Below, one piece after another: positions 31,689 to 38,870 of a stretch of 47,168 nt of DNA. This DNA is from Bifidobacterium breve (GTDB taxonomy: Bacteria; Actinomycetota; Thermoleophilia; Solirubrobacterales; Solirubrobacteraceae). Within the stretch, counting starts at the first letter, position 1. The number at the start of each line of letters is the position of its first letter. The position numbers were made by a program, and so were the translations under genes. Location of the stretch: NCBI GenBank assembly GCA_945878865.1, contig CAMCUD010000031.1, positions 1 to 47,168 on the forward strand, given 5' to 3'. The notes beneath the pieces are model-generated. The model was given only the letters and a program-made list of their open reading frames with translations. It did not search any database and was not told the DNA's origin.

Positions 31689-32366
31689 GTGCCCACCCGC
31701 TCGCGCTCGGTGCGCCCCGTCCTCATCGGCGGCGCCGCCGTCCTCGTCCTCCTGCTCGCCGCCTCGCAGTTCGTCCTGCCGCTGCTGGCCGAGCGGCGTC
31801 TCGCCGACGAGCTCGAGCGCTACGGGCCTCGGCCGGAGGTCGAGGTCTCGGCCTTCCCGGCGTTCAAGCTCCTGTTCGGCCGGGCCGACCGGGTCGAGGT
31901 CCACGCGGACATGGCGCGGGTGCAGCCCGGGTCGCTCGTCGACGAGCTCAGCACCCGCGCGGACGTCGACGACGTCGAGGTCAGCATCGGCGAGCTGCAG
32001 GTGGGCGCGCTCCAGCTCGCCGATGTCCGCATCACGAAGGACGGCGACGACGCGCGGGCCGCGGCGACCGTCACCCTGCAGGGGCTGCAGCTCGCGCTGC
32101 GCGACCTGGCGAACATCCGGGTGCTGCCCAGCGACGACGGGATCCTCATCGGCGGTGAGGTCACGGTCTTCGGCCGCACCATCGGCGGGCGTGCGCGCGT
32201 GCGCGCGCAGGACGGCAGGCTCGTCGTCGGGGTCGAGGGGCTGCCCCTCGGGACGGTCACGCTGCTCGACGACGACCGCCTGCGGGTCACGGGCGTCGGC
32301 GCCCGGGAGGTCCCGGGCGGCTACCGCCTGTCCATCGGCGGCGTCCTGACGGACGCCGCCGGCTAG
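31689..32366 (+). CDS. DUF2993/LmeA-like exported lipid-binding protein
   Basis: 225-residue protein with an N-terminal hydrophobic signal or anchor (about residues 11-33) and a periplasmic DUF2993 domain. The repeated pattern of EVEVSAFPAFKLLFGRADRV, DVEVSIGELQVGALQLADVR and DGILIGGEVTVFGRTI matches this actinobacterial family. Its mycobacterial member LmeA binds phosphatidylinositides and supports lipomannan synthesis and envelope integrity. Here a general envelope-lipid role is a fair inference; a lipomannan role is not, since no mannosyltransferases are nearby. Convergent with the R2lox-SCP2 gene; their TAG stop codons share the sequence CTAG. Confidence 0.82.
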   Translation: MPTRSRSVRPVLIGGAAVLVLLLAASQFVLPLLAERRLADELERYGPRPEVEVSAFPAFKLLFGRADRVEVHADMARVQPGSLVDELSTRADVDDVEVSIGELQVGALQLADVRITKDGDDARAAATVTLQGLQLALRDLANIRVLPSDDGILIGGEVTVFGRTIGGRARVRAQDGRLVVGVEGLPLGTVTLLDDDRLRVTGVGAREVPGGYRLSIGGVLTDAAG

Positions 32367-33637
32367 CCGAAGAGCGTCGGCAGCTTCACGAGCGTGCGCA
32401 GGTCGCCGCTGGGGCGCAGCTTGCGGCGCAGCAGGAGCATCCGCGGGTCGGCGCGGCCGGCGATGAGATCGACCCAGTCGTCGAAGCGCAGTTCGAGAGT
32501 CAGGGTCGGCGACGGCGCGCGGCCCTGGCGCGCGGCGGTCGAGCCGTTGTTGAGCTCGACGTACCAGGGGGTGGCGTCGGCGAACGACCATTGGATCGTG
32601 CTGCCGGCCGGCAGCACGTCCTTGTTCGCGCTGCGCGCGACCTCCTCGAACAGCAGGGACATCGAGTGCTCATCGCGCGCGGCCTTGCCCTCCTTCGGCC
32701 CGATGTATCCGGCGCGATACATCGCCACCGCCCGCGCGGCGCGCTCTTCGGGCGACGTCTCCGGGTCCCAGGGGACGAGGTCGCCCATCTCGTCGATCGG
32801 CAGCCCGATCGCGCGGAGCTTCGCCTCGTTCGAACGGGCGGCCTCGGCGATGAGGTCCTCGATCGAGAAGCCCCAGCTCTCGGTGTACGACGGGTCGAGG
32901 CCGGGCGGCATCGCCACGCCGATGCCCCACGCCGCGCACTCCATGACCATCCCGAGGATCGCGTCGCGGATCGGCTCGGGGTCCTCGGCGTGCAGATCGG
33001 CGAGCAGGCGGACGCCGAACGCGATGTGGCGCTGCTCGTCCATCGCGACGTGGCGCATGCCTTCACGGAAGCCAGGGAGGATGTCGAGGCGCTCGAGCGC
33101 ATCCTCGATGATGTGCTGCCCGGGCTGGGCCAGCGAGGCCTCGACGAGGATGTGGTAGAGCGTCACCGCGCGCGCGAGCATGGTCTTCGACTGGTCGCGG
33201 CGGAGCTCCGCCGCGGTCTTGTCGAGGTGGGCGAAGAGGTTGCGGTGCCCCCACGTGAGCTGCGCCTCGGTCGCCGCGAGACCGCCCCCGGGCGTGCCGT
33301 CGCCGACGCCGACGACCTCGTGCATGAAGCGATGGAAGAAGACCGAGTGCCGGGCCTCGTCGACCTGCTGGGTCGTCAGGAAGTACGTCTGCTCCTCACG
33401 CGGCGCGGCGTCGACGTAGGGCGAGAGGTTGTCGGCGACCGCGTCCTCGCCGTGGAAGAACAGCGTGAAGAACCACAGCATCCCGCGGCGCTGCTCCTCG
33501 GTGAGGCGCTCGTGCCAGTCGATGCGGTCCTGCGTGAAGTCGATCGTGGTCGCCGACCAGTTCCCCGCCTCCCAGCGGGCGTACAGATCCGTGTACCTGA
33601 TCTGCTCGGTCGCGCTCGGAATCGCAACGGTCGCCAT
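32363..33637 (-). CDS. R2-like ligand-binding oxidase fused to an SCP2 sterol-carrier domain
   Basis: 424-residue fusion. Residues 1-300 are a ferritin-like metal oxidase with ligands E64, E94, H97, E166, E201 and H204. The pair V67 and Y161 keeps the exact spacing to E64 and E166 (E-x-x-V and Y-x4-E) that in M. tuberculosis Rv0233 (E68/V71, Y162/E167) forms the Val-Tyr ether crosslink of R2lox. That marks a Mn/Fe ligand-binding oxidase, which holds a fatty-acid-like ligand, and not a ribonucleotide reductase R2. Residues ~325-424 match an SCP2 lipid-transfer domain (RFDDWVDLIAGRADPRMLL, then RPSGDLRTLVKLPTLF). No large RNR subunit is near. The domain pairing suggests lipid substrates handed over within one chain; that is inference. 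Purine-rich leader GAGGGGGGAAG precedes the ATG. Confidence 0.88.
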   Translation of the reverse strand: MATVAIPSATEQIRYTDLYARWEAGNWSATTIDFTQDRIDWHERLTEEQRRGMLWFFTLFFHGEDAVADNLSPYVDAAPREEQTYFLTTQQVDEARHSVFFHRFMHEVVGVGDGTPGGGLAATEAQLTWGHRNLFAHLDKTAAELRRDQSKTMLARAVTLYHILVEASLAQPGQHIIEDALERLDILPGFREGMRHVAMDEQRHIAFGVRLLADLHAEDPEPIRDAILGMVMECAAWGIGVAMPPGLDPSYTESWGFSIEDLIAEAARSNEAKLRAIGLPIDEMGDLVPWDPETSPEERAARAVAMYRAGYIGPKEGKAARDEHSMSLLFEEVARSANKDVLPAGSTIQWSFADATPWYVELNNGSTAARQGRAPSPTLTLELRFDDWVDLIAGRADPRMLLLRRKLRPSGDLRTLVKLPTLFG

Positions 33638-33814
33638 CGCGTCAGACTTCCCCCCTCGACACCCCGCGGCCGGCCCCCGCCGCCCCGGTTCGGATTCGTG
33701 TGCTGCAGCGGCCGCGCTCGGGTGAGCGCTGACAGGTGGCCCTGCAGGAACTCAACCGTACCACCGGACGGCCGTCAGGCCCAACGCCGCAGGCGATGGC
33801 ACACTTCCGGCGCA

Positions 33815-35509
33815 ATGGTTGCGGCACCGGGCGGGACGGGCACCGGGCCCGTCCTCCTGGCGGGTGATGACGGGCTGTCCGTGCGCGTGCGCGAGGAGCT
33901 CGCCGCGGTGGATGTCCCGTCGGTGACGGTGACGTCGGGGCCGGGCACGCTCGCAGCGCGCACCGCAGAGGCCGCCGGCGCGGAGATCGTCGTGGGCGAC
34001 CCCACGGACCCGCAGACCTGGGAGCGGGCGGGGATCGCCGACGCGCGCGCCGTCGGCCTCCTCGGCCCGTCGGATGTCGGCAACCTCCACGCCGCGCTCC
34101 TCGTCGAGGAGCTGCACCCCGAGGCGACCGTCGTCGTCCGGATGTTCCAGGCCGACCACGACGGCGGGATCGAGGATCTGCTCGGCGACCGCGGCCGGGT
34201 CCTCTCCGACGCGCAGGTCGCTGCGCCGGCGTTCGTCCACGCCGCGCTGTCGGGAAACACCGGCCAGCGGATCACGATCGCCGGGCGGCCGCTGGAGGTC
34301 GCCGAGGTCGACGTCCACCACCCGGCGCTCATGGTCGCGCTCTGCGAGGCCGACACGCCGACCGAGGTCCTGCCTGCGCGCGAGGAGATCAGCGGAAACG
34401 TCCTGGCGCTCATCGACCCGTACGCGGCGAGCAGCGCGCGAGGCATGCTGCCTGTGGCGGTGCAGCAGGCGGCCGAGCAGCGCGCGGCTCGACAGGCTGA
34501 GGCGCGCGCCCGGCGGCGCTCGGCGATCCGCCGCTGGCGTCATCGCTTCGCCCTCGTGCCCAAGCGCGCGTTGTGGCTGCTCGGGGTGATGTTCGTCGTC
34601 ATGCTCGTCAGCGCGACGATCTTCAACTTCGGCACGAGCGTGAAGATCGACGAGCTCGACGCGATCTACTTCACCGTCACGACGATGGCGACCGTCGGCT
34701 ACGGCGACGTCAACCTCATCGGCGAGCCGGACTGGGTGAAGATCTACGACATCGGGCTCATGGCGCTGTCGGCGGTGCTCGTCGGCCTGTTCCTCGCGAC
34801 GCTCACCGAGGCGCTGGTCTCCACGCGCATCGATCAGGCGCTCGGGCGGTTCCCGCGTCCGTCACGCGATCACGTCGTGGTGTGCGGGCTGGGGCAGGCC
34901 GGCACCGAGGTGCTCATCAAGCTTCACGAGGCCGAGGTCCCGTGCGTGGCGATCGAGCGCAGCACCGAGGCGGCCGGCCTGGTCACCGCCCGCGCGCTGG
35001 AGATCCCCGTGATCATCGGCGACGCCCGCAATCCCGGGACGCTGGAGGAGCTCAACCTCGATCGGGCGCAGGCCCTGATGGCGCTGACCACGGACGACCT
35101 GGCGAACATCCAGTGTGCGCTGAAGGCCCGCGAGCTCAACCCGGACCTGCGAGTCGTGCTGCGCTGCTTCGACCAGCAGCTCGCCGAGCGCCTGGACCGC
35201 ACGATCGATCTGGATCTGACCCGGTCCGTCGCCGATCTCGCGGCCCCGCAGTTCGCCGCCGCGCTGCTGGAGCGCGAGCTGGCCGAGACGCTGCCGGTCA
35301 GCAACGTGCCGCTGCGCCTCCTGGAGACCGTCGTCTCGGCGGAGTCGCCGCTGGCGGGCAGCACGGTCGGGGCGGTCGAGCGCGACGGCGGGCTGCGCTT
35401 CCTGCACTGCGACGGGCGCTGGCGCCCGCGGCCGGACTACCCGATCTCGGCGGGCGAGCCGATCGCGGTGGTGGGGACGCGGGAGGCGTGTGACGGCCTG
35501 ATCCGCTAG
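33815..35509 (+). CDS. Two-RCK potassium channel (RCK-TM-pore-TM-RCK)
   Basis: 564-residue channel. An N-terminal TrkA-N-like domain spans about 10-150, but its nucleotide loop is degenerate (LLAGDDGLS in place of GxGxxG). A basic linker leads to TM1 (251-271), the pore helix and filter TVTTMATVGYGD (287-298), and TM2 (310-331). A second RCK domain starts VVCGLGQAGTEV (355-366), with an intact GxGxxG, and ends in a TrkA-C domain. The filter GYG predicts K+ selectivity, and the C-terminal RCK predicts gating by nucleotide or ion. An RCK domain on each side of one pore is unusual, since MthK-type channels have one RCK after the pore. ATG at 33815; the longer upstream frame is antisense to the R2lox gene. 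Convergent with glycyl-tRNA synthetase through a shared CTAG. Confidence 0.9.
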   Translation: MVAAPGGTGTGPVLLAGDDGLSVRVREELAAVDVPSVTVTSGPGTLAARTAEAAGAEIVVGDPTDPQTWERAGIADARAVGLLGPSDVGNLHAALLVEELHPEATVVVRMFQADHDGGIEDLLGDRGRVLSDAQVAAPAFVHAALSGNTGQRITIAGRPLEVAEVDVHHPALMVALCEADTPTEVLPAREEISGNVLALIDPYAASSARGMLPVAVQQAAEQRAARQAEARARRRSAIRRWRHRFALVPKRALWLLGVMFVVMLVSATIFNFGTSVKIDELDAIYFTVTTMATVGYGDVNLIGEPDWVKIYDIGLMALSAVLVGLFLATLTEALVSTRIDQALGRFPRPSRDHVVVCGLGQAGTEVLIKLHEAEVPCVAIERSTEAAGLVTARALEIPVIIGDARNPGTLEELNLDRAQALMALTTDDLANIQCALKARELNPDLRVVLRCFDQQLAERLDRTIDLDLTRSVADLAAPQFAAALLERELAETLPVSNVPLRLLETVVSAESPLAGSTVGAVERDGGLRFLHCDGRWRPRPDYPISAGEPIAVVGTREACDGLIR

Positions 35510-36879
35510 CGCAGTTTCGGCGTCGTCCAGTCCGCCGCGAGCTTCTCCGTCAGCAGCGCCGGCAGCTCGTCGATCGCCACGCGCTCCTGCGCGAGCGAGT
35601 CACGGTCGCGCACGGTCACCGTGCGGTCTTCGAGCGTCTGGTGGTCGACGGTCACGCCCCACGGGGTGCCGATCTCGTCCTGGCGGCGGTAGCGCTTGCC
35701 GATCGAGCCGCCCTCGTCGTACTCGACCTGCATCCGCCCGCGCAGTGACGCGACGATCTCCTTGGCGACCTCGGGCTGCCCGTCCTTCTTGACGAGCGGC
35801 AGGACGGCGACCTTGACCGGCGCGAGACGCGGGTGCAGGCGCAGCACGGTGCGCGTCTCGCCGTCGACCTCCTCCTCGTCGTAGGCGTCGACGAGGAAGG
35901 CGAGGGTCGCGCGGTCCGCCCCGGCGGCCGGCTCGATGACGTGCGGGACGTAGCGCTCGCCCGTCGCCCCGTCGAAGTACTCGAGCTTCTCGCCCGAGTG
36001 CTTGGCGTGCGCGCTGAGATCGAAGTCGCCACGGTTGGCGATGCCCTCGAGCTCGGACCAGCCGATCGGGAAGAGGTACTCGACGTCGGCCGTACCGGAG
36101 CTGTAGTGGCTGAGTTCGTCGGCCTCGTGCTCGCGGAGCATGAGGTGGTCCGGGCGGATGCCGAGCCGGACGTACCAGTCGTAGCGGGCCTGCTTCCAGT
36201 ACTCGTACCACTGCGGCGCGTCGGCGGGCGGGACGAAGAACTCCATCTCCATCTGCTCGAACTCGCGCGTGCGGAAGATGAAGTTGCCCGGCGTGATCTC
36301 GTTGCGGAACGACTTGCCGACCTGCGCGATGCCGAACGGCGGCTTCTTGCGGCTGAACTGCAGGACGTTCTTGAAGTTGATGAAGATGCCCTGGGCCGTC
36401 TCGGGGCGCAGGTAGGCGACCGAGCCGGAGTCCTTCACGGGGCCGACGGTCGTCTCGAACATGAGGTTGAACTCGCGCGACTCGGTGAGGTCGCAGTCCG
36501 GGCCCTGGCCGGCGAGCTTGCTCGGCTTCTTCGGGCAGACGAGGTCGGGCTTGCCCTCGGCGAGGTGGTCGGCGCGAAAGCGCGTCTTGCACGTGCGGCA
36601 GTCGACGAGCGGGTCGGTGAAGCCGGCGAGGTGGCCCGACGCCTCCCACACCTTGGGGTGCTGGAGGATGGCGCTGTCCAGGGCGACGATGTCGTCGCGC
36701 TCCTGGAGCATCGTCTTCCACCACGCGTCCTTGACGTTGGTCTTCAGCAGGACGCCGTAGTGGCCGTAGTCGTAGGTCGATCCGAGCCCGCCGTAGATCT
36801 CCGAGGAGGGGAACACGAAGCCGCGGCGCTTGGCCAGCGCGACGATCTTCTCCATGGTGACGGCGTCGGTCTCGGGCAT
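35506..36879 (-). CDS. glyQS: Glycyl-tRNA synthetase, homodimeric class II
   Basis: 457-residue single-chain enzyme of the eukaryote/actinobacterium type. Class II motifs are visible: GLGSTYDYGHYGVLLK near the N-terminus, motif 2 FRNEITPGNFIFRTREFEQME, and motif 3 in the GADRATLAFLVDAY block. The insertion CRTCKTRFRADH with CPKKP may bind zinc. Charges tRNA-Gly in the cytoplasm. Length is normal. A TAGGCT element seven bases before the ATG indicates a leaderless mRNA; no T-box leader is seen. It is the terminal gene of its strand block, 72 bases downstream of a TetR gene that ends in its own hairpin. Confidence 0.96.
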   Translation of the reverse strand: MPETDAVTMEKIVALAKRRGFVFPSSEIYGGLGSTYDYGHYGVLLKTNVKDAWWKTMLQERDDIVALDSAILQHPKVWEASGHLAGFTDPLVDCRTCKTRFRADHLAEGKPDLVCPKKPSKLAGQGPDCDLTESREFNLMFETTVGPVKDSGSVAYLRPETAQGIFINFKNVLQFSRKKPPFGIAQVGKSFRNEITPGNFIFRTREFEQMEMEFFVPPADAPQWYEYWKQARYDWYVRLGIRPDHLMLREHEADELSHYSSGTADVEYLFPIGWSELEGIANRGDFDLSAHAKHSGEKLEYFDGATGERYVPHVIEPAAGADRATLAFLVDAYDEEEVDGETRTVLRLHPRLAPVKVAVLPLVKKDGQPEVAKEIVASLRGRMQVEYDEGGSIGKRYRRQDEIGTPWGVTVDHQTLEDRTVTVRDRDSLAQERVAIDELPALLTEKLAADWTTPKLR

Positions 36880-36886
36880 CCCCGCC

Positions 36887-36892
36887 AGCCTA
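36887..36892 (-). promoter_or_regulatory. -10 element of glyQS (leaderless)
   Basis: TAGGCT on the minus strand, seven bases before the ATG at 36879, with no Shine-Dalgarno between. Confidence 0.5.
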
Positions 36893-36919
36893 GATGACCG
36901 TCCCGATCCCGGGGGTGAT

Positions 36920-36952
36920 GCCGAGACCGGTCGAAATCGGACCGTTCTCGGC
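36920..36952 (-). terminator. Hairpin terminator of the TetR gene
   Basis: GCCGAG plus a CCGGTC segment pairs with GACCG plus CTCGGC (about 11-12 pairs with one internal mismatch) at the very end of the leftward TetR gene; the arm includes the last base of its TAG stop. It separates TetR from glyQS. Confidence 0.5.
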
Positions 36953-37431
36953 TACACCCCCGTCAGCCGCGCGATGGCGGCGACGACGGGTGCGGGGTCG
37001 GATCGCCCGCGGACGAGCGCGTCGAGGACGATCCCGTCGATGGCGGCCAGCACCGCGGGCGCGCGGTCCTCGCCGACTGCGGGCGCGAGCTGGGCGACGA
37101 AGCGGTCGCGGGCGGCGACCAGTGGCGCGCGCAGCTCTTCGTCGCGGGCGGCGAGGAGGAAGAGCTCGTATCGCGCGAGGGTGATCGTGCGGCCCGGTCC
37201 GAGCCACAGCGTGATGGCCTCGGGAAGCCCTCCGGCCGGCGCTTCCACCGTGGCAAGGTGGTCGAACAGCGCCCGCAGCAGCCCGCGCTGGCCGCCGAAG
37301 TGATGGCGGATCGAGCCGTGCGGCACGCCCGCGCGGTCCTCGGCCGCCCGCACGGTGAGCGCCTTGCCGCCCTCCGTCCCGAGGATCTCCAGCGCGGCGT
37401 CGAGCAGCCGCTCCTTTGTCGATTTCTCCAC
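36952..37431 (-). CDS. TetR-family regulator paired with a methyltransferase
   Basis: 159-residue regulator with the HTH KERLLDAALEILGTEGGKAL, then AAEDRAGVPHGSIRHHFGGQ, and a compact helical C-terminal domain. I choose GTG at 37431: a TAGTCT -10 element lies seven bases upstream, and the codon falls in the centre of one of two identical operators. An ATG at 37464 would add 11 residues but would overlap the start codon of the divergent gene. The methyltransferase on the other strand is the obvious target, together with the regulator itself. The inducer is unknown; a product or toxin removed by the methyltransferase is a possibility. A hairpin follows the stop. Confidence 0.85.
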   Translation of the reverse strand: MEKSTKERLLDAALEILGTEGGKALTVRAAEDRAGVPHGSIRHHFGGQRGLLRALFDHLATVEAPAGGLPEAITLWLGPGRTITLARYELFLLAARDEELRAPLVAARDRFVAQLAPAVGEDRAPAVLAAIDGIVLDALVRGRSDPAPVVAAIARLTGV

Positions 37432-37439
37432 ACGGAGAA
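37424..37439. promoter_or_regulatory. TetR operator 1 (TTCTCC-N4-GGAGAA)
   Basis: Perfect 6-4-6 inverted repeat TTCTCC-ACAC-GGAGAA. It contains the GTG start of the TetR gene (37429-37431) and touches its -10 element, and it covers the -35 area of the methyltransferase promoter. Identical arms to operator 2, 33 bases away (about three helical turns). Confidence 0.8.
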
Positions 37440-37455
37440 GACTACGTGCTACGTT
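37439..37455. promoter_or_regulatory. Face-to-face leaderless -10 elements
   Basis: TAGTCT on the minus strand (37439-37444) is seven bases from the TetR GTG. TACGTT on the plus strand (37450-37455) is seven bases from the methyltransferase ATG. Both lie between the two operators. Confidence 0.6.
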
Positions 37456-37456
37456 C

Positions 37457-37472
37457 TTCTCCATGTGGAGAA
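37457..37472. promoter_or_regulatory. TetR operator 2 (TTCTCC-N4-GGAGAA)
   Basis: Perfect 6-4-6 inverted repeat TTCTCC-ATGT-GGAGAA that contains the ATG start of the methyltransferase (37463-37465). Mirror arrangement of operator 1, so one dimer on each site would block both promoters. Confidence 0.8.
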
Positions 37473-38089
37473 TTGAGACCGCGCTCGACGACGCCGGCTC
37501 GCCGTACGACCGCCGCGCGGCGGCGTACGACCGGCTCGTCCGCAGCCGCACCTACAACCGCGTGCTGTGGGGCACGCGCCCCGACGACTACGAGGCCTTC
37601 GCCGCCGCGGCGATCGCCGAGGACGACGGGCCGCTGCTCGACGTCGGTGCAGGCAGCGCGGCCGCGACCGCGCCGCTGCACGCCGCCTCGGGCCGTCCCA
37701 CGACGCTCGTCGACACCTCGACGGCGATGCTCGAGCGCGCCGCCGAGCGCATCGGCGATGACGCGGCGCACGTGCGCTACCTCCAGGCCGATGCGCTCGC
37801 GCTGCCCCTCGACGGCGGCTTCACCACCGTGATGTGCATGGGCTGCCTGCACCTGTTCGAGGAGCCGGGGCTCCTGCTCGACGCCCTGCTTGCGCAGGTG
37901 GGGCCGGGCGGCATGGTGCACGTCACGGCGCTCGTCGCCGAGACGGCGATCGGCCGGCGGTATCTCGGGGTGCTGCATCGCGCCGGTGAGGTGGCGACGC
38001 CCCGAAGCGCGACGGAGATGGCGGAGGCGCTCGGCGGCGTCGAGCTGGACGTACGCGGGAGCATGGCCTACGCGTCCATCCGACATTGA
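37463..38089 (+). CDS. SAM-dependent methyltransferase (class I, small)
   Basis: 208-residue class I methyltransferase. Motif I is LLDVGAGSAAATAPL, followed by the acidic strand TTLVDTSTAMLERA, the adenine-contact region YLQADALALPLDGGFTTVM and a GPGGMVHVTAL strand. It resembles UbiE/Methyltransf_11-type enzymes that act on small molecules. The ATG lies in operator 2 directly after a TACGTT element, so the mRNA is leaderless. Divergent from the TetR gene and probably its only partner. The acceptor is unknown. The segment HLFEEPGLLLDALLAQVGPG is typical of the family and rules out a DNA or rRNA methylase. Confidence 0.85.
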   Translation: MWRIETALDDAGSPYDRRAAAYDRLVRSRTYNRVLWGTRPDDYEAFAAAAIAEDDGPLLDVGAGSAAATAPLHAASGRPTTLVDTSTAMLERAAERIGDDAAHVRYLQADALALPLDGGFTTVMCMGCLHLFEEPGLLLDALLAQVGPGGMVHVTALVAETAIGRRYLGVLHRAGEVATPRSATEMAEALGGVELDVRGSMAYASIRH

Positions 38090-38094
38090 GTCGT

Positions 38095-38121
38095 TTGGCA
38101 CTCCTATACTGCGAGTGCCAT
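38095..38121. promoter_or_regulatory. CIRCE-like HrcA operator overlapping a leaderless promoter
   Basis: TTGGCACTC-N9-GAGTGCCAT matches the HrcA operator TTAGCACTC-N9-GAGTGCTAA at 15 of 18 arm positions and has perfect 7-bp inverted arms. The nine-base spacer holds TATACT (38105-38110), the best -10 element of the window, nine bases before the ATG at 38120. A repressor here would cover the -10, the transcription start and the start codon. Confidence 0.75.
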
Positions 38122-38440
38122 GCCGTTCTACGAGTATCGACGCCCGGACGGAACCACGTTCGAGGTCATGCAGAAGATGAGCGACGACCCGCTGACGAAG
38201 GACCCCGAGACGGGCGTCCCCGTCGAACGAGTCCTCAGCGCGCCCGCGATCCACTTCAAGGGCAAGGGCTTCTACAACACCGATTACGGGACGAAGCGGC
38301 GCAACCGCGAGAAGGCGGCCAAGAGCGACGGCGCCTCCTCGTCAGGTGACGCTTCCTCGAGCGCCAGCGGCTCGACCAGCGACAGCTCGTCGTCGTCCTC
38401 GGGCGACGCCAAGGGCTCGTCGTCCAGCAGCGACTCCTAG
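38120..38440 (+). CDS. FmdB/Ruc-family small protein without the zinc-ribbon cysteines
   Basis: 106-residue protein. The N-terminal half aligns with the FmdB family: MPFYEYR, TFEVMQKMSDDPL, VERVLSAPAIHFKGKGFYNT and DYG. Family members have CxxC and CPxC knuckles; here the places read RRPDG and DPETG, and the protein has no cysteine at all. The last 40 residues are a disordered serine-rich tail with a basic patch before it. The M. tuberculosis member Rv0991c (Ruc) is an oxidation-activated chaperone co-regulated with hsp60 and hsp70. The CIRCE-like element at its start supports heat-shock control here too, but redox switching through cysteines is impossible, so it may be constitutively active or changed in role. 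Convergent with the 2TM-SHOCT gene, one base between stops. Confidence 0.82.
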   Translation: MPFYEYRRPDGTTFEVMQKMSDDPLTKDPETGVPVERVLSAPAIHFKGKGFYNTDYGTKRRNREKAAKSDGASSSGDASSSASGSTSDSSSSSSGDAKGSSSSSDS

Positions 38441-38441
38441 G

Positions 38442-38870
38442 TCAGGGCGTCCCGAGGAGCTCCGCCTTCGCGGCGGTGAACTCGTCGTCGCTCAGCGACC
38501 CGGAGCGGTGCAGGTCGGCCAGGCGCGCCAGCTCGTCCGCCTTGGACGGCGCTGACGGCGCGGCATCCGCGCGGGTGCTCCCGTGGAGGTGGTGGCGCAC
38601 CGCGGCGTAGTGGGCGGCGAGGCCGATGCCCCAGCCCAGGAGCGGCCACAGGAACCACGGGTAGCTCGTGCCGTCGAGGAGCTGCCACGTCGTCAGCCAG
38701 ATGAGGAACAGCAGCAGGTTGACGCTGAGGAACACCGTCGCGTGCGTGCGAAATGCCGTCCGGTTGCCCGACGACCACTGCTCCTGGCGCCGACGGCGCG
38801 CGGCGGCCTGCTGCGCGTCTTCGGCGGCCTGGGCGCGCTCGACCGCGCGGGCGAACGGGTCATCCTGCAT
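38442..38870 (-). CDS. 2TM domain protein with C-terminal SHOCT motif
   Basis: 142-residue membrane protein. A charged helical N-terminus (residues 1-37, Arg- and Gln-rich) precedes two transmembrane helices (about 43-66 and 71-91), which fit the 2TM domain. A linker follows, and the C-terminal 30 residues are a SHOCT motif: KADELARLADLHRSGSLSDDEFTAAKAELL. SHOCT motifs are thought to mediate oligomer or membrane contacts. The ATG overlaps the end of the PadR gene by 11 bases, so the cyclase-PadR-2TM genes form one tightly packed leftward operon. It may be the PadR-controlled target. Function is otherwise unknown. Confidence 0.82.
   Translation of the reverse strand: MQDDPFARAVERAQAAEDAQQAAARRRRQEQWSSGNRTAFRTHATVFLSVNLLLFLIWLTTWQLLDGTSYPWFLWPLLGWGIGLAAHYAAVRHHLHGSTRADAAPSAPSKADELARLADLHRSGSLSDDEFTAAKAELLGTP

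Noticed and set aside
32363-33637. Class I ribonucleotide reductase small subunit
   Set aside because: No large subunit nearby, the Val/Tyr pair of R2lox is present, and the C-terminus is an SCP2-like domain in place of the RNR tail.
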